This document shows positions 43,239-53,114 of a stretch of 64,000 nucleotides of DNA, piece after piece. A program made the position numbers and the translations under genes. The notes beneath the pieces are model-generated. The model was not told where the DNA came from. It ran no database searches and was given only the letters and a program-made list of their open reading frames with translations. The DNA comes from Calendula officinalis (Eukaryota; Streptophyta; Magnoliopsida; Asterales; Asteraceae): the NCBI GenBank assembly GCA_963853835.1, contig OY970828.1, forward strand, positions 59,946,861 to 60,010,860. The letters are read 5' to 3'. Position 1 is the first letter of the stretch, and every line of letters begins with the position of its first letter.

Positions 43239-44890
43239 GGTGGAAGGGAAACCATAATGAGTTGGATATTGAAACACATTGAACCATATTGTTTCTTATT
43301 GCATTTAATTTAATCTGACTAAATTAGTTGTATCAGGGTCATAAAGTCAAGGAATTGACAAAAACCAGAGAACCAATGTTTTACATCAGTTCAGTTAAAG
43401 TTATTCACAAGCAACCCGTTTGAAGGAAAAAAACAATAAATAAACGAAAATAGAAATGAACACACAAATTTCGGGTTGGTGGAGCATAGCCCGAGTACAA
43501 ATACTTGATAAAAACTAGAAAACAAAAATTACTCTGAATCCAGAGTAACGAAAATTACCACACGAAAATGAAAATATTGCGTCTAAATAAGGAGCAAGTA
43601 GTCAGTTTATTACCACCTCCAACCTGCACAACAATCATAACCTCAATATCACAAATCATGGTAAGCAGATAAAAAAATGTAATGAATATCATTCAATAAA
43701 TAAATATAAAGGTGGCAATTTGGGTAATTTTTATCTCTAATGTGTTAAACTAAAAGATTTAACACGGAAGTCATCTAAAGTGTTCTCAATTTTCAAATGC
43801 ATACAACTTCCTAAACCACTTTATTACAGAAACTAGATAATAATTATATTAATTAATATAATTTCTCTAATCATATATAGGAAGATAAGTGAGATAAAAT
43901 AGTCAAGACAATAAGGTTTGACCATGCAAGATGCGAGCTGAGTGTCTCTATAGTTCTATGTATTGATGACAGAGGTGGCAATTTCACGATGTAACTAAAA
44001 TATGTCATTTTTTTATAATAGTCTTAATCAATCAATCATTACATAAGTATTCAATACTTAATTGCTTATATATTATATTTTTCTCGTTTATTTTCCATAT
44101 CTTTAAGTTTATATAAGTTCTTCACAATTTTGAACACCAAAAATATTTGCTAATTGCATATTTCCTTTATAATTAGTTTTTCACATTTAAATTAACTGCA
44201 GTTCTGCGGTTAAAAACTGTAAGTCTATAACTGGTGTAAAAAAAATACAACGTTTTCAATTAAGATAATTTTTCAATTTCAATAATTTATTTTTTGTTTG
44301 TGCTTTAAGTTGAAGTAACTCACCGAGAATGATGTTTACAGGATTACATTCATCTAATCTTATGTTAATAATCTTCTTAATGCGGAAAGGAGGAAAGCCG
44401 ACAGGTGGCATGTTTGCAAACGATGTAAAAGGTGGGAAGATGTTCATAAAAGATATTGCAAGTTTAGACTTTCGCCTTTATGCTTGATTAACTTAGCATG
44501 TAAGTAGACATTATCTATTGTCAAAAACTTTGATATGTTATTAATCACCCAAACAAGGATACTAATTTCCAAACGCGAAATTCCCAACTTAGTGTTTCAA
44601 ATTTTCCTCATTATAAAGTTTATTGATTGAAAGAGTATGCCATTAATCCTTCAAATAGCACTCAAAATAAGTTGCATAATCTAAAAGATATTACTTTTTT
44701 ACACCAATTCTGTGTTTTTATATCAAAGAACCGCAATAAATTCAAATGCAAATAAATAATGATTCTATAAGGAAATATACAATAAACATTGCAATTAACA
44801 TATAATTTTGGTGAAATCTAAGGAATTGGTTTCAATAAACTACCTCTAGGCATAAAAAGTAAGGTGCTTGTAACAAAAAAGAGGTGAAAT
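43239..44890 (-). other. 3' flank and probable 3' UTR intron of the CML gene
   Basis: No other coding gene. Directly after the CML stop codon (minus strand) a good donor GTAAGT appears (near 44902). A plausible acceptor GTTGTGCAG is at about 43626, followed by GTTGGAGGTGGTAATAAAC. I infer a 3' UTR intron with a terminal exon near 43450-43625. Another donor-like CTCGGTGAGTT near 44327 could mark an internal UTR exon. AT-rich otherwise. Confidence 0.4.
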
Positions 44891-44904
44891 TTGCGACTTA
44901 CAAA

Positions 44905-45342
44905 TCATTTAGCAACCATTCGTGCAATGAAATCCTCATACTTGATCTTCCCATCGGATCCAACATCAATCTCTTTGATCCACTCATCAAACTCCGCAGG
45001 CTCTAATTTCTCCCCAATACTTGTAAGAATATGTTTGAGATCCGCAACGACGACGTATCCGGTGCCATCCTTGTCGATGACCTTAAACGCATCACGGAGC
45101 TGGCGATCAAAGGGCTCCGGTTTGAGGTGTTTCCCCATTAATTCGGTAAATCTGTTGAAATCAAAAGGAGATGTGAGTTTTTCCTCGGCGACTATGGATT
45201 TGAGTTGCGCTTGCGTAGGGTTTCCGCCGAGAGAACGCATCAGAATCCCGAGCTCCGATGGGGCGATCTTGCCGTCGCCATCGGTGTCGAAGAGTGTGAA
45301 GGCTTCTTTCATGGAGGAAATCTGTTCATCGCTCAACCCCAT
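44905..45342 (-). CDS. CML13: Calmodulin-like protein CML13/14 type, 145 aa
   Basis: EF-hand protein resembling Arabidopsis CML13/CML14, small Ca2+ sensors known to act as light chains on IQ-motif proteins such as myosins. There is one uninterrupted coding exon. EF-hand 1 (DTDGDGKIAPSE, residues about 19-30) has all canonical ligands. The second hand is degenerate (EEKLTSPFDFNRF), the third (DKDGTGYVVVAD) lacks the usual acidic last ligand, and the fourth (DVGSDGKIKYED) is weak. This pattern of one good loop is typical of CML13/14 and unlike true calmodulin. MGLSDEQISSMKEAF is the conserved start. The coding region is complete without introns; a GTAAGT follows the stop, suggesting an intron in the 3' UTR. 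Confidence 0.92.
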   Translation of the reverse strand: MGLSDEQISSMKEAFTLFDTDGDGKIAPSELGILMRSLGGNPTQAQLKSIVAEEKLTSPFDFNRFTELMGKHLKPEPFDRQLRDAFKVIDKDGTGYVVVADLKHILTSIGEKLEPAEFDEWIKEIDVGSDGKIKYEDFIARMVAK

Positions 45343-45496
45343 TGTTGGTGTTAGATTTTTGAAATTGTTTCAAATTGATTTTTCTCTCGTTTTCTGTGTC
45401 TGATTATTGTGAATGAATGAATGAATGTGTTGTAGCCGGTGATAGCGTTCAGGAAACATGTGTTCGGGGACAATCATTACCGTCCATTAACTGAAT

Positions 45497-45549
45497 TGGG
45501 CCTAAAACGTAAGGCCCATTAGTCTTAATAATCATGCAATTATGGCCCA
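45497..45549 (-). promoter_or_regulatory. Three site II (TGGGCC/GGCCCA) elements upstream of CML
   Basis: TGGGCC at 45497-45502, GGCCCA at 45513-45518 and GGCCCA at 45544-45549, 155-207 bp before the start codon. Such elements bind TCP factors and mark promoters of constitutively expressed growth genes. Confidence 0.55.
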
Positions 45550-45610
45550 TTTAGGGGGTCGGAACTCCCATAACTTAAATTGGATTAACCGGTTTAAGAC
45601 CACTCCCAAC

Positions 45611-46164
45611 TAGGGCTGTCGAAAATAACCGAAATCCGTTCTACCCGCCTGACCCGTCTCGGATTTGGGTAGAACGGGTCGGGTAATTCGGGTATCGGGT
45701 AGAAATATTTGGGTATCGGGTAACCCGAAAATAAAGCGGTTCGGGTATAAGATAATATTTTAATTAGGCGGGTATACCCGAATACCCGAATATTTTTAAA
45801 AGGCATTATTTCAAGGTAATATTTTATAGTTATATAAATAAAATATGATCGTTCTACTTGTAGTTCATTAATTTCATCTAAAAGTCAATGATAGAGCCCC
45901 ATATTAGTTGGAATTTGATAAAATTACTGACAAAGATGGTGTATAAGATCGAAATATAAATATTGTGGTTGTCGGCAATACAAGTATGTCAATTCTCGGG
46001 TATTAGTGGATATAACCATACCCGACCCGTTACCCGAACTACCCATACCCAAATACCCGAATTTAATTTGGTTTGGATATTGGATATTTTTTATATATGA
46101 GAAAACCCGTACTACCCGACCCGAACTACCCGAAACCGAAAAATATACCCGATCAACACCCCTA
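45611..46164. mobile_element. hAT-type MITE, 8-bp target duplication
   Basis: Left TAGGGCTGTCGAAA; right ATCAACACCCCTA. Exact CTCCCAAC at 45603-45610 and 46165-46172. Interior of ACCCGAA/TTCGGGT phrases around an AT-rich centre. It seems inserted near the left end of an older Harbinger-like sequence. Confidence 0.9.
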
Positions 46165-46800
46165 CTCCCAACCACATCAGCGCCCCCACGTCAGTAGACA
46201 CACCAATTGACACTAATCATACCAACAACATCTATTCTCTTTACCAAATTTGAGTTCCACCATCTATTTTACTCTATTAACAATTAAAACAATACTATAA
46301 TTAAAAACATAATACTTTAATTTAAAAACATTACAATAAATAAATAAAAATACAACAACAATTAAAAAAAAATTAATTAACGTTGGCGGAAATTTGGTGG
46401 GAGTTGTGAAATGTGGTCCACTAGTGCATCGCGAAGTTTGTGATGCATCACTTGATCCCGTACCAGAAGAGGAGAGGAATCATTATCCATTTTATAAGTA
46501 TTGTAGGGTGGGAGATGAGAAAATTTTTTATGTGATAAATATTGAATGGAAGTTGAAGTTTAAAAGGTTTTTTTTTTAAATGTATTTTAACGGTAATATT
46601 ACCATTAGAAAAAAAATTAAAAGAATTAATTTTTTTAATCATTTGGGGTCCACCTGAAGTACCGATCTCCTCTCTCGCTCTCGTCTTCAAAGTGGCGAGG
46701 GTTACCAGCGGCTCCCAACTGGCGGGCTGTGCCAACGGTGGGATGCCGCCGGTTGAAGTGGCGAGGAAAATGGCGGGATCCGTTGGCACACGTCGAAGGA
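46165..46800. mobile_element. Probable Harbinger-like relic interrupted by the hAT MITE
   Basis: Left part ACCACATCAGCGCCCCCACGTCAG, AT-rich middle, and a GC-rich right part (46650-46800, GGCGAGG, TTGGCAC) resembling the GC-rich ends of the Harbinger element at 14312. Ends and target duplication could not be fixed. The short frames within it are not genes I recognise. Confidence 0.35.
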
Positions 46801-47243
46801 GTACCCAGTTTTAACTTAAATCAGAACTTCGGTTCTTAAACTGACTCGGAAGGAGTAACCGGTTTTGAAACCAGATTACTAAAACCGATTATTAAATCAG
46901 ATTTGTTAATAGATAAACTTATAGGATTACTAATGTAATAAAGTATTTTTTTTCATAATACCACTGATGTAGAAAGTATATATATATAAAAAAATTAGCA
47001 TAATAAACAAACCTACAGAACTCAAATTGTTATATTTCCTCCATTTCAAAATACAGTAACTGATACACTTTTCATTTCATAGGTGTTATGAAATAAGTGA
47101 TACATTTTGAAAACATTTCTTATTTGACAATAAGTAGTAGAGTCAACACTAACTAACTATCCCATTTAATAAAGTGAAATGAAATATTTATCCTTATTTT
47201 TAATTTTAAACATCATTAAACTCACTTTAATAAAAGTTTATAG

Positions 47244-47668
47244 TAGGGTTGTCAAATCGTGATATCATTTCATGTTTTTGGATAACACGACACGAAACCA
47301 CACGAATTCGTTCAACACGAGAACAACACGACATGAAGTCGTGTTTTATTTTGCTAGCACGAACGCGACACGATTAAAACACGATAAACACGAGAAACAC
47401 GACAACACAAGATAAATAATAAAAATAACAAATTTCGTACTTATTACATGCTAAAAACACGACAAACACGACAAAATCATAACTATCGTGTCAATTTCGT
47501 GTTGATCTCTGAACACGAACACGACACGACTTCGTGTTTGTTTTGCACAATACGAACATGACACGAACAGGAATTCAAATTTCAATTTCGTCCCAATTTC
47601 GTTTCGTTTCGTGTATTTTTGTCGTATCGTGTATTTTTGTCGTATCGTGTCAGGTTTTGACAACCCTA
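47244..47668. mobile_element. hAT-type MITE, 8-bp target duplication
   Basis: TAGGGTTGTCAAA at the left, TTTTGACAACCCTA at the right, exact GTTTATAG at 47236-47243 and 47669-47676. The interior of ACACGA/TCGTGT phrases is the same as in 42859-43238. Confidence 0.92.
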
Positions 47669-47708
47669 GTTTATAGTACCCAACATCCACTAACTATTTA
47701 ATTTAATA

Positions 47709-47973
47709 CTCCCTCCGTCCCACAAAAAAGTTCCCATTTCTCCTTATAATTTTGTCCCACAAAAAAGTTCTCATTTCTCCAATTTAAGGGGTCCACTTAA
47801 TATAATAATAATATTACTAATAACCCCACCACTATCTATTCCCTAAAAGTACATTCTCTCTCCAATCTAACCTTATATTTTAATCAAAAATATTACTAAT
47901 AACCCCACCACCAACTATCTCATAAAAACTTGTGCCCATGAGAAATGGGAACTTTTTTGTGGGACGGAGGGAG
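47709..47973. mobile_element. Stowaway MITE
   Basis: Classic ends CTCCCTCCGTCCCAC and GTGGGACGGAGGGAG with TA on both sides (47707-47708 and 47974-47975). 265 bp, terminal arms of about 30 bp. Confidence 0.92.
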
Positions 47974-48056
47974 TATAATTTAACATTTATTGTGATATTT
48001 TACCTTAAAAAATATAAAACTCAAAGTGTATTACTTATTTCGAAATAGAGGAAGTA

Positions 48057-48300
48057 AGTAATATTACATCACCTTTAGTGTAATTTACTCAAACAAAAAA
48101 GAAAAAATGAAATAATGAAATAATTAAATTAAATAAATAAATAAAATACACCGACATACGCTCATGTGTATGTCATTGACGGTCATTAAGATAGAAATCT
48201 GGAAATTGAAAACCATTATGCCAGGATATTTTAGAGAAAGATAGACGGTAGATACATCTATCTCTATACATACGCAGAGAATTGATTGAAGCAGGTGGTG
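48057..48300. other. Upstream region of the HIR-like gene
   Basis: AT-rich. No defined TATA box or motif that I can assign with confidence. Confidence 0.35.
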
Positions 48301-49447
48301 ATGGGGAACGCGTCGTGTATTTTTGTGAGTTGCATAGACCATGCAAGCGTAGGGATCGTCGAGAAATGGGGTCGGTTCGAGAAATTGGCTCAGCCAGGTC
48401 TCAATTTCATCAACCCTTGCGCCGGTCAGTATCTCGCCGGTGCTCTCTCCACCAGGATCAACTCTCTTGAAGTCACAATTGAGACCAAAACTAAGGTTTT
48501 CTTTCGTTATAACTCATTCGATCGGAATTACCTTTCTCATGTGATAATTATAGGATCTTCGGTTCTAGGTTAGTATGTTACCATTATTTGGATTATACGG
48601 TTGTATATTGTGGAATATGGATTTCATTTAAGTTATACGAAGCTCGAGCTAGGGTTTGTAATTGAGTTGTGATCTTCAAGTACCACAACATGTTGTGGCT
48701 ATAAATTTAATTTGTATTGGTTCTTAATTTGCAGGACAACGTATTCGTGCAAATAATTTCTTCAATTCAGTACCGAGTAATAAAGCAAAGTGCTGATGAT
48801 GCGTTCTATGAGTTGCAGAACCCTCGAGAACAAATCAAGGTTACACATTTTAACTTTGAAATGTTTTTTTTTTTGTCCATCAGGTGATGAAAGAATATGG
48901 GTACAGCATAGAGCACATACTGATGGTGGACATAATACCTGATCCTTCTGTACGTAGAGCTATGAATGAGATCAATGCAGGTAATTCTGATTTAAAATAA
49001 CATTAAACTTTTAATAAATCATAAAAAACTATGAAACATAGGAAATCTGTGTGTGTTTTTTTTGGTGAATTTGCAGCACAAAGACTTCAACTTGCAAATG
49101 TATACAGAGGAGAAGCTGAAAAAATCCTACAAGTCAAAAGAGCAGAAGCTGAAGCTGAAGCCAAATATTTAGGTGGAGTTGGTGTTGCAAGACAAAGGCA
49201 AGCAATAACTGATGGATTAAGAGAAAATATTTTAAATTTCTCTCATAAAGTTGAAGGTGCATCTGCAAAAGATGTTATGGATCTTATTATGATCACACAA
49301 TATTTTGACACCATTAAAGATCTTGGGAATTCATCAAAGAATACCACAATTTTCATTCCTCACGGGCCGGGTCATGTTAGAGATATTGGTGATCAGATTC
49401 GTAACGGGCTTATGGAAGGGAAAGCGGCCAGCTCACACAATGATTGA
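48301..49447 (+). CDS. Hypersensitive-induced response (HIR) protein, exon missing
   Basis: An SPFH/prohibitin-domain protein of the plant HIR family: plasma-membrane microdomain scaffolds that oligomerise and are tied to immune cell death. Apparent exons: 48301-48495, 48735-48839, 48884-48980, 49077-49447 (768 nt, 255 residues). Conserved blocks seen: MGNASCIFVSCIDHASVG with an N-terminal Gly and Cys for acylation, ETKTK joined to DNVFVQIISSIQYR, NPREQIK, IPDPSVRRAMNEINA, AEKILQVKRAEAEAEAKYL, ARQRQAITDGLR, the GASAKDVMDL block and TTIFIPHGPG. The segment normally following REQI (AYVFDV up to the EEELEK helix, about 36 residues) is absent. In its place is an intron of only 44 bp (48840-48883). 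Reading through it meets TGA at once. If spliced, the frame is kept but the SPFH domain is short. It may be a pseudogene or a deletion allele; the rest is well preserved. Confidence 0.78.
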
Positions 49448-49781
49448 TTATTATTTTTATTTATTATACAGTTTTGAAACATATTTTGGTGGTTTTTTTT
49501 AAGGTTTAAGTTATAGAATAAAGGAAAATGGGTCTAAAGATGGGTTTATATGTATGTGTTCCGTTTGTTTATATCATTATTCTCCATTGACTCTCGAGTA
49601 CCAAAAACCTTGAATCAAATTACCTTGTTTCTTTTTAAGCAAACAAGAATAGAACCCATTAAATCAACGTGTTTACTCTGAAAGCAAATTTTTGTTCTTT
49701 ATTTCACATTAGAACTTATTACACACTTTTGTAATAAGGGTTCTAGTATTATATCTAAAGAGGGGTTGACATGGACATCAA

Positions 49782-49865
49782 GGGGTGGTGGCGCAGTTGG
49801 CTAGCGCGTAGGTCTCATAGCTCTGAGTGATCCTGAGGTCGAGAGTTCGAGCCTCTCTCACCCCA
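49782..49865 (+). tRNA. trnM: tRNA-Met (CAT), elongator, with 10-nt intron
   Basis: Acceptor GGGGTGG pairs with TCACCCC, discriminator A at 49865. A box within TGGCGCAGTTGG; T arm GAGAG-TTCGAGC-CTCTC. Anticodon CAT at 49816-49818 in loop CTCATAA. The precursor carries a 10-nt insert (49820-49829, GCTCTGAGTG) one base after the anticodon, the standard intron position and a known trait of plant elongator tRNA-Met. The spliced form is 74 nt. Confidence 0.95.
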
Positions 49866-49870
49866 TTACA

Positions 49871-49876
49871 TTTTTT
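49871..49876 (+). terminator. Pol III terminator of tRNA-Met
   Basis: A run of six T residues, five bases after the discriminator base. Confidence 0.75.
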
Positions 49877-49889
49877 CATAATTTAAATA

Positions 49890-50166
49890 CTTCCTCCGTA
49901 TCAAAATAAGTGACACACTTTGAAAACTTTCCTTATTTGGTAAGAATAGTGGGACCCATACCCACTAACTATTCACTTTAATAAATTGAAATTACCCTTA
50001 CACCCTTACTTTTACTTTTAAAACTCATTAATATTACTTTATTCAAGGAAAGTGAGACTCATTATCCACTAACTATGTACTTTAATCTATTTTAACCTCT
50101 ACTTTAATATTTTACCTCAAAAAACGTATAAGTCAATTTGTGTCACTTATTTTGATACGAAGGAAG
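49890..50166. mobile_element. Stowaway MITE
   Basis: Left CTTCCTCCGTATCAAAATAA and right TTATTTTGATACGAAGGAAG, TA on both sides (49888-49889 and 50167-50168). 277 bp with internal GTGACAC/GTGTCAC complementarity. Confidence 0.9.
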
Positions 50167-50272
50167 TATATTACATGAAATCAGTTATGACTGATAAATA
50201 GATGGAGTTGGCTCCTTACTTTTTTTTGGATTAAAAAAACTTTCAATACTTTGTTTCCCTATATTTTATTTC

Positions 50273-51440
50273 GAGTAAATTACACAGAAGGTCTATGTGA
50301 TTTGTCACTATTACAGCCATAGTCCCTGGTCTTCGTTTATTATACTTGAAGTCCCTGGTGTATTCAATTTGTTACACCTGAAGTCCCTCCATCAAACAGA
50401 CGTTTATAACACACGTTAAGTGCCTCATGTGCACCTCACATGATGGGCGAAATCATAGTAAATTACACGGAAGGTCCTTGTGGTTTGCCACTTATTACAA
50501 CTACAATCATTGAACTTCGTTTATTACACTGGAAGTCCCTGGTGGCTGGCGTATTCAATTTGTTACACCTGACGTCCCTTTGTCAAACGTACGTCTAAAA
50601 GATCTGTTAAGTGACTAATGTGCACATCACATGATGGGCACTATATTAATGCTCTGTAAAATGTAAATAAGTGATCCTGAAGTTCGGTAATAAAAAATTC
50701 AAAAATATCATAAATATAAAAAATACATACCGTACAGTTCATTGCAATTGTTTTTTTTTATATCATTCGTACCTCTTTCACTGCTCGATTGCCCACCATT
50801 GTTGGAAAAGAAAGGTTTTTTCCATCAGGAAAAGCATTACCACTGTGTCCATCATGTGAGGTGATCCACTCTATTTGTTTTTCAAAAAACCCTTCTTTTC
50901 CAACAATGGTGGGCAAATCGAGCAGTGTAAGAGGTACGAATGATGAAGAAAATGACTGCAATGAACTGTACGGTATGTGTTTTGTGTATTTATGATTCTT
51001 TTTTAATTCTTTTTCTTACTGAACTTCATGATCGCTTATTTACAGAACATTACCATTGTTCCCATCATGTGAGGTGCACATTAGTCAATTAACAGATCTT
51101 TAATCTTTTAGACATCCGTTTGACAACGGGACGTCGGGTGTAACAAATTGAATACACCAGGGACTTCCAGTGTAATAAACGAAGTTCAGGGACTGTGGTT
51201 GTAATAAGTGGCAAACCACAAGGACATTAAGTGTAATTTACTCTTTAAAAGGGGAATGGAAATTACGATTTTGCCCATCATGTGAGGTGCACATGAGGCA
51301 CTTAACTGATGTTTTAAACGTCCGTTTCACAGAGGGACTTCAGGTGTAACAAATTGTATACACCAGGGACTTCCAGAGTAATAAACGAACACCAGGGAGT
51401 GTGGCTGTAATAAGTGACAAACCACCCGTGTAATTTACTC
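50273..51440. mobile_element. Mutator-like MITE with doubled terminal repeats (copy 1)
   Basis: 1168 bp. Left GAGTAAATTACACAGAAGG, right the inverse. TTTTATTT is repeated at 50264-50271 and 51441-51448 (one base from the left end). Inside, a second pair of the same ends occurs at about 50457 and 51242. The centre (50640-51060) is a long hairpin with arms TGCCCACCATTGTTGGAAAA. The shared layout with 59217-60267 suggests a stable composite element. Two short frames inside are translations of the arms. Confidence 0.8.
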
Positions 51441-51449
51441 TTTTATTTT

Positions 51450-52282
51450 TTATCCTTTACTTTTTCTAAATATTTGTTATTTTACTCCCTACGTTTTGAT
51501 TCTCATGCAAACTTTGTTCTTGTTTGTATATATATTTTCAAATTACAACACCTTGTTCACATGCTTTTTGTGACAGGTCAATGAGATCTTTTTCTTTGTT
51601 TTAATATTTTAACCCTGGAGGGTTAATAAAATTGATACTCGGGCGAATTTTGACACTTCTAAAGCATGATAAAGTGCTCAAAATATCAATCATACATGAA
51701 TGCCTTAAGAATCAACACCAAACATTCTTTGGAAAAGAAGCATGGCGACCATTTGCGGGATATAACAACACATTATCAAAATGTGGGTTTTGTGTGTTGA
51801 TATTGTTATCACTGTGCCATCATTGCAATTACTTAGCATTGATCCATACCCATAAAGATAGGTTTTCACTTTTAGATGTTGAACAGCGTAAAGGGAAACC
51901 ATCTCGAACGATACTATAAAATTACAAATTATGAGTATGCAGGTCAAGGTTTCAAGACAAACATTCAAAGTTGCTGCAGATTTGAATATTAAAATGCAGT
52001 TTAGTAGTGTTAATATTTATAATTACATTTTCTGGAATTGTAATTATATGTTAATAGCATTGTGCCCTAATTCTATTCTTTCAGCTTCCAAAAGCATATC
52101 AATACATATATATCCATCAGTATACACTATTTTTATCAGGATCAAATGCCAGCATTTCATAATTCTTTTAACTTTAACAACAAATAATGCACCACGTTAC
52201 AGATGATCAGTTTCAAACACCATTTCTAAATAAAAATAAACTGACAGGTGTCTTGATCCTAGTGCATAACAACTCTATTCAG
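51450..52282. other. Intergenic, no gene supported
   Basis: Short open frames on both strands (51632-51919, 51705-51968, 51931-52206) lack recognisable domains and overlap each other. No repeat boundaries seen. The right part is the 3' flank of the three-RRM gene. Confidence 0.4.
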
Positions 52283-53073
52283 TCAGTAGTATGTCCGTTG
52301 ACTATCGTAACCTCCACTGTTACTGCCACCACCCTGCATAAAATAGCAGTTAGAGGTTGCATTTAATTGTGAATAGGTCAATTAGTTTATGTTTCATCTT
52401 CAATGGGTCAAATAAAACAAACCAATGTCACCAAAAGTATATTATTAAATTAAGAGTAAACTACATTGATGGTCCTTTAGGTTTATAGCAAATTTCACCA
52501 ATGGTCCTTTAGTTTAAAAAATTACACCGATGGTCCTTATTTTTGAAAGGTTTTTCACCAATAGTCCTTTACACTAACAGACATTAGATTTTTCTGTTAA
52601 GTAACTCCATGTGCAATGCACATGAGGGTATTGTCGACATTTTAGAATCATTTCTTTTAAAACACCTTTTTTTGGAATTTAGGAAGGGTTATTGGTGTAA
52701 AGGAAAAAAAGTGTTTTAAAAGAAATGATTCTAAAATGTCAACAATACCCTCATGTGCATTGCACATGGGGTGACTTAACAAAAAAATCTAACGGACAAT
52801 CTAACGTCCGTCCGTTAGTGTAAAGGACTATCGGTGAAAAACTTTTCAAAAATAAGGACCATCGGTGTAATTTTTGAAACTAAAGGACCATTGGTGAAAT
52901 TTGCTATAAACCTAAAGGACCGTCAATGTAATTTACTCTTAAATTAATATGTTAATCATGATAACAGTAAGTATAGTATTACAGTAATGAATATGAAATT
53001 TTTAATGAAGAAATATTTCAAGCTCTTTGTAAATTTTACAGAGATATTAGTTGTATCATGTATGTATCTCTGC

Positions 53074-53114
<41 letters not shown>

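Larger units (their letters stand above)
47035..48054. mobile_element. Stowaway MITE carrying two nested insertions
   Basis: Left end TTTCCTCCATTTCAAAATA and right end (inverted) CTTCCTCTATTTCGAAATA, with TA on each side (47033-47034 and 48055-48056). Removing the inner hAT MITE (47244-47668) and the inner Stowaway (47709-47973) leaves an ordinary-sized Stowaway of about 0.3 kb. Confidence 0.7.

Noticed and set aside
51632..52206. Candidate gene with frames of 87-95 codons
   Set aside because: Frames overlap on opposite strands, and composition and content do not resemble a protein family.
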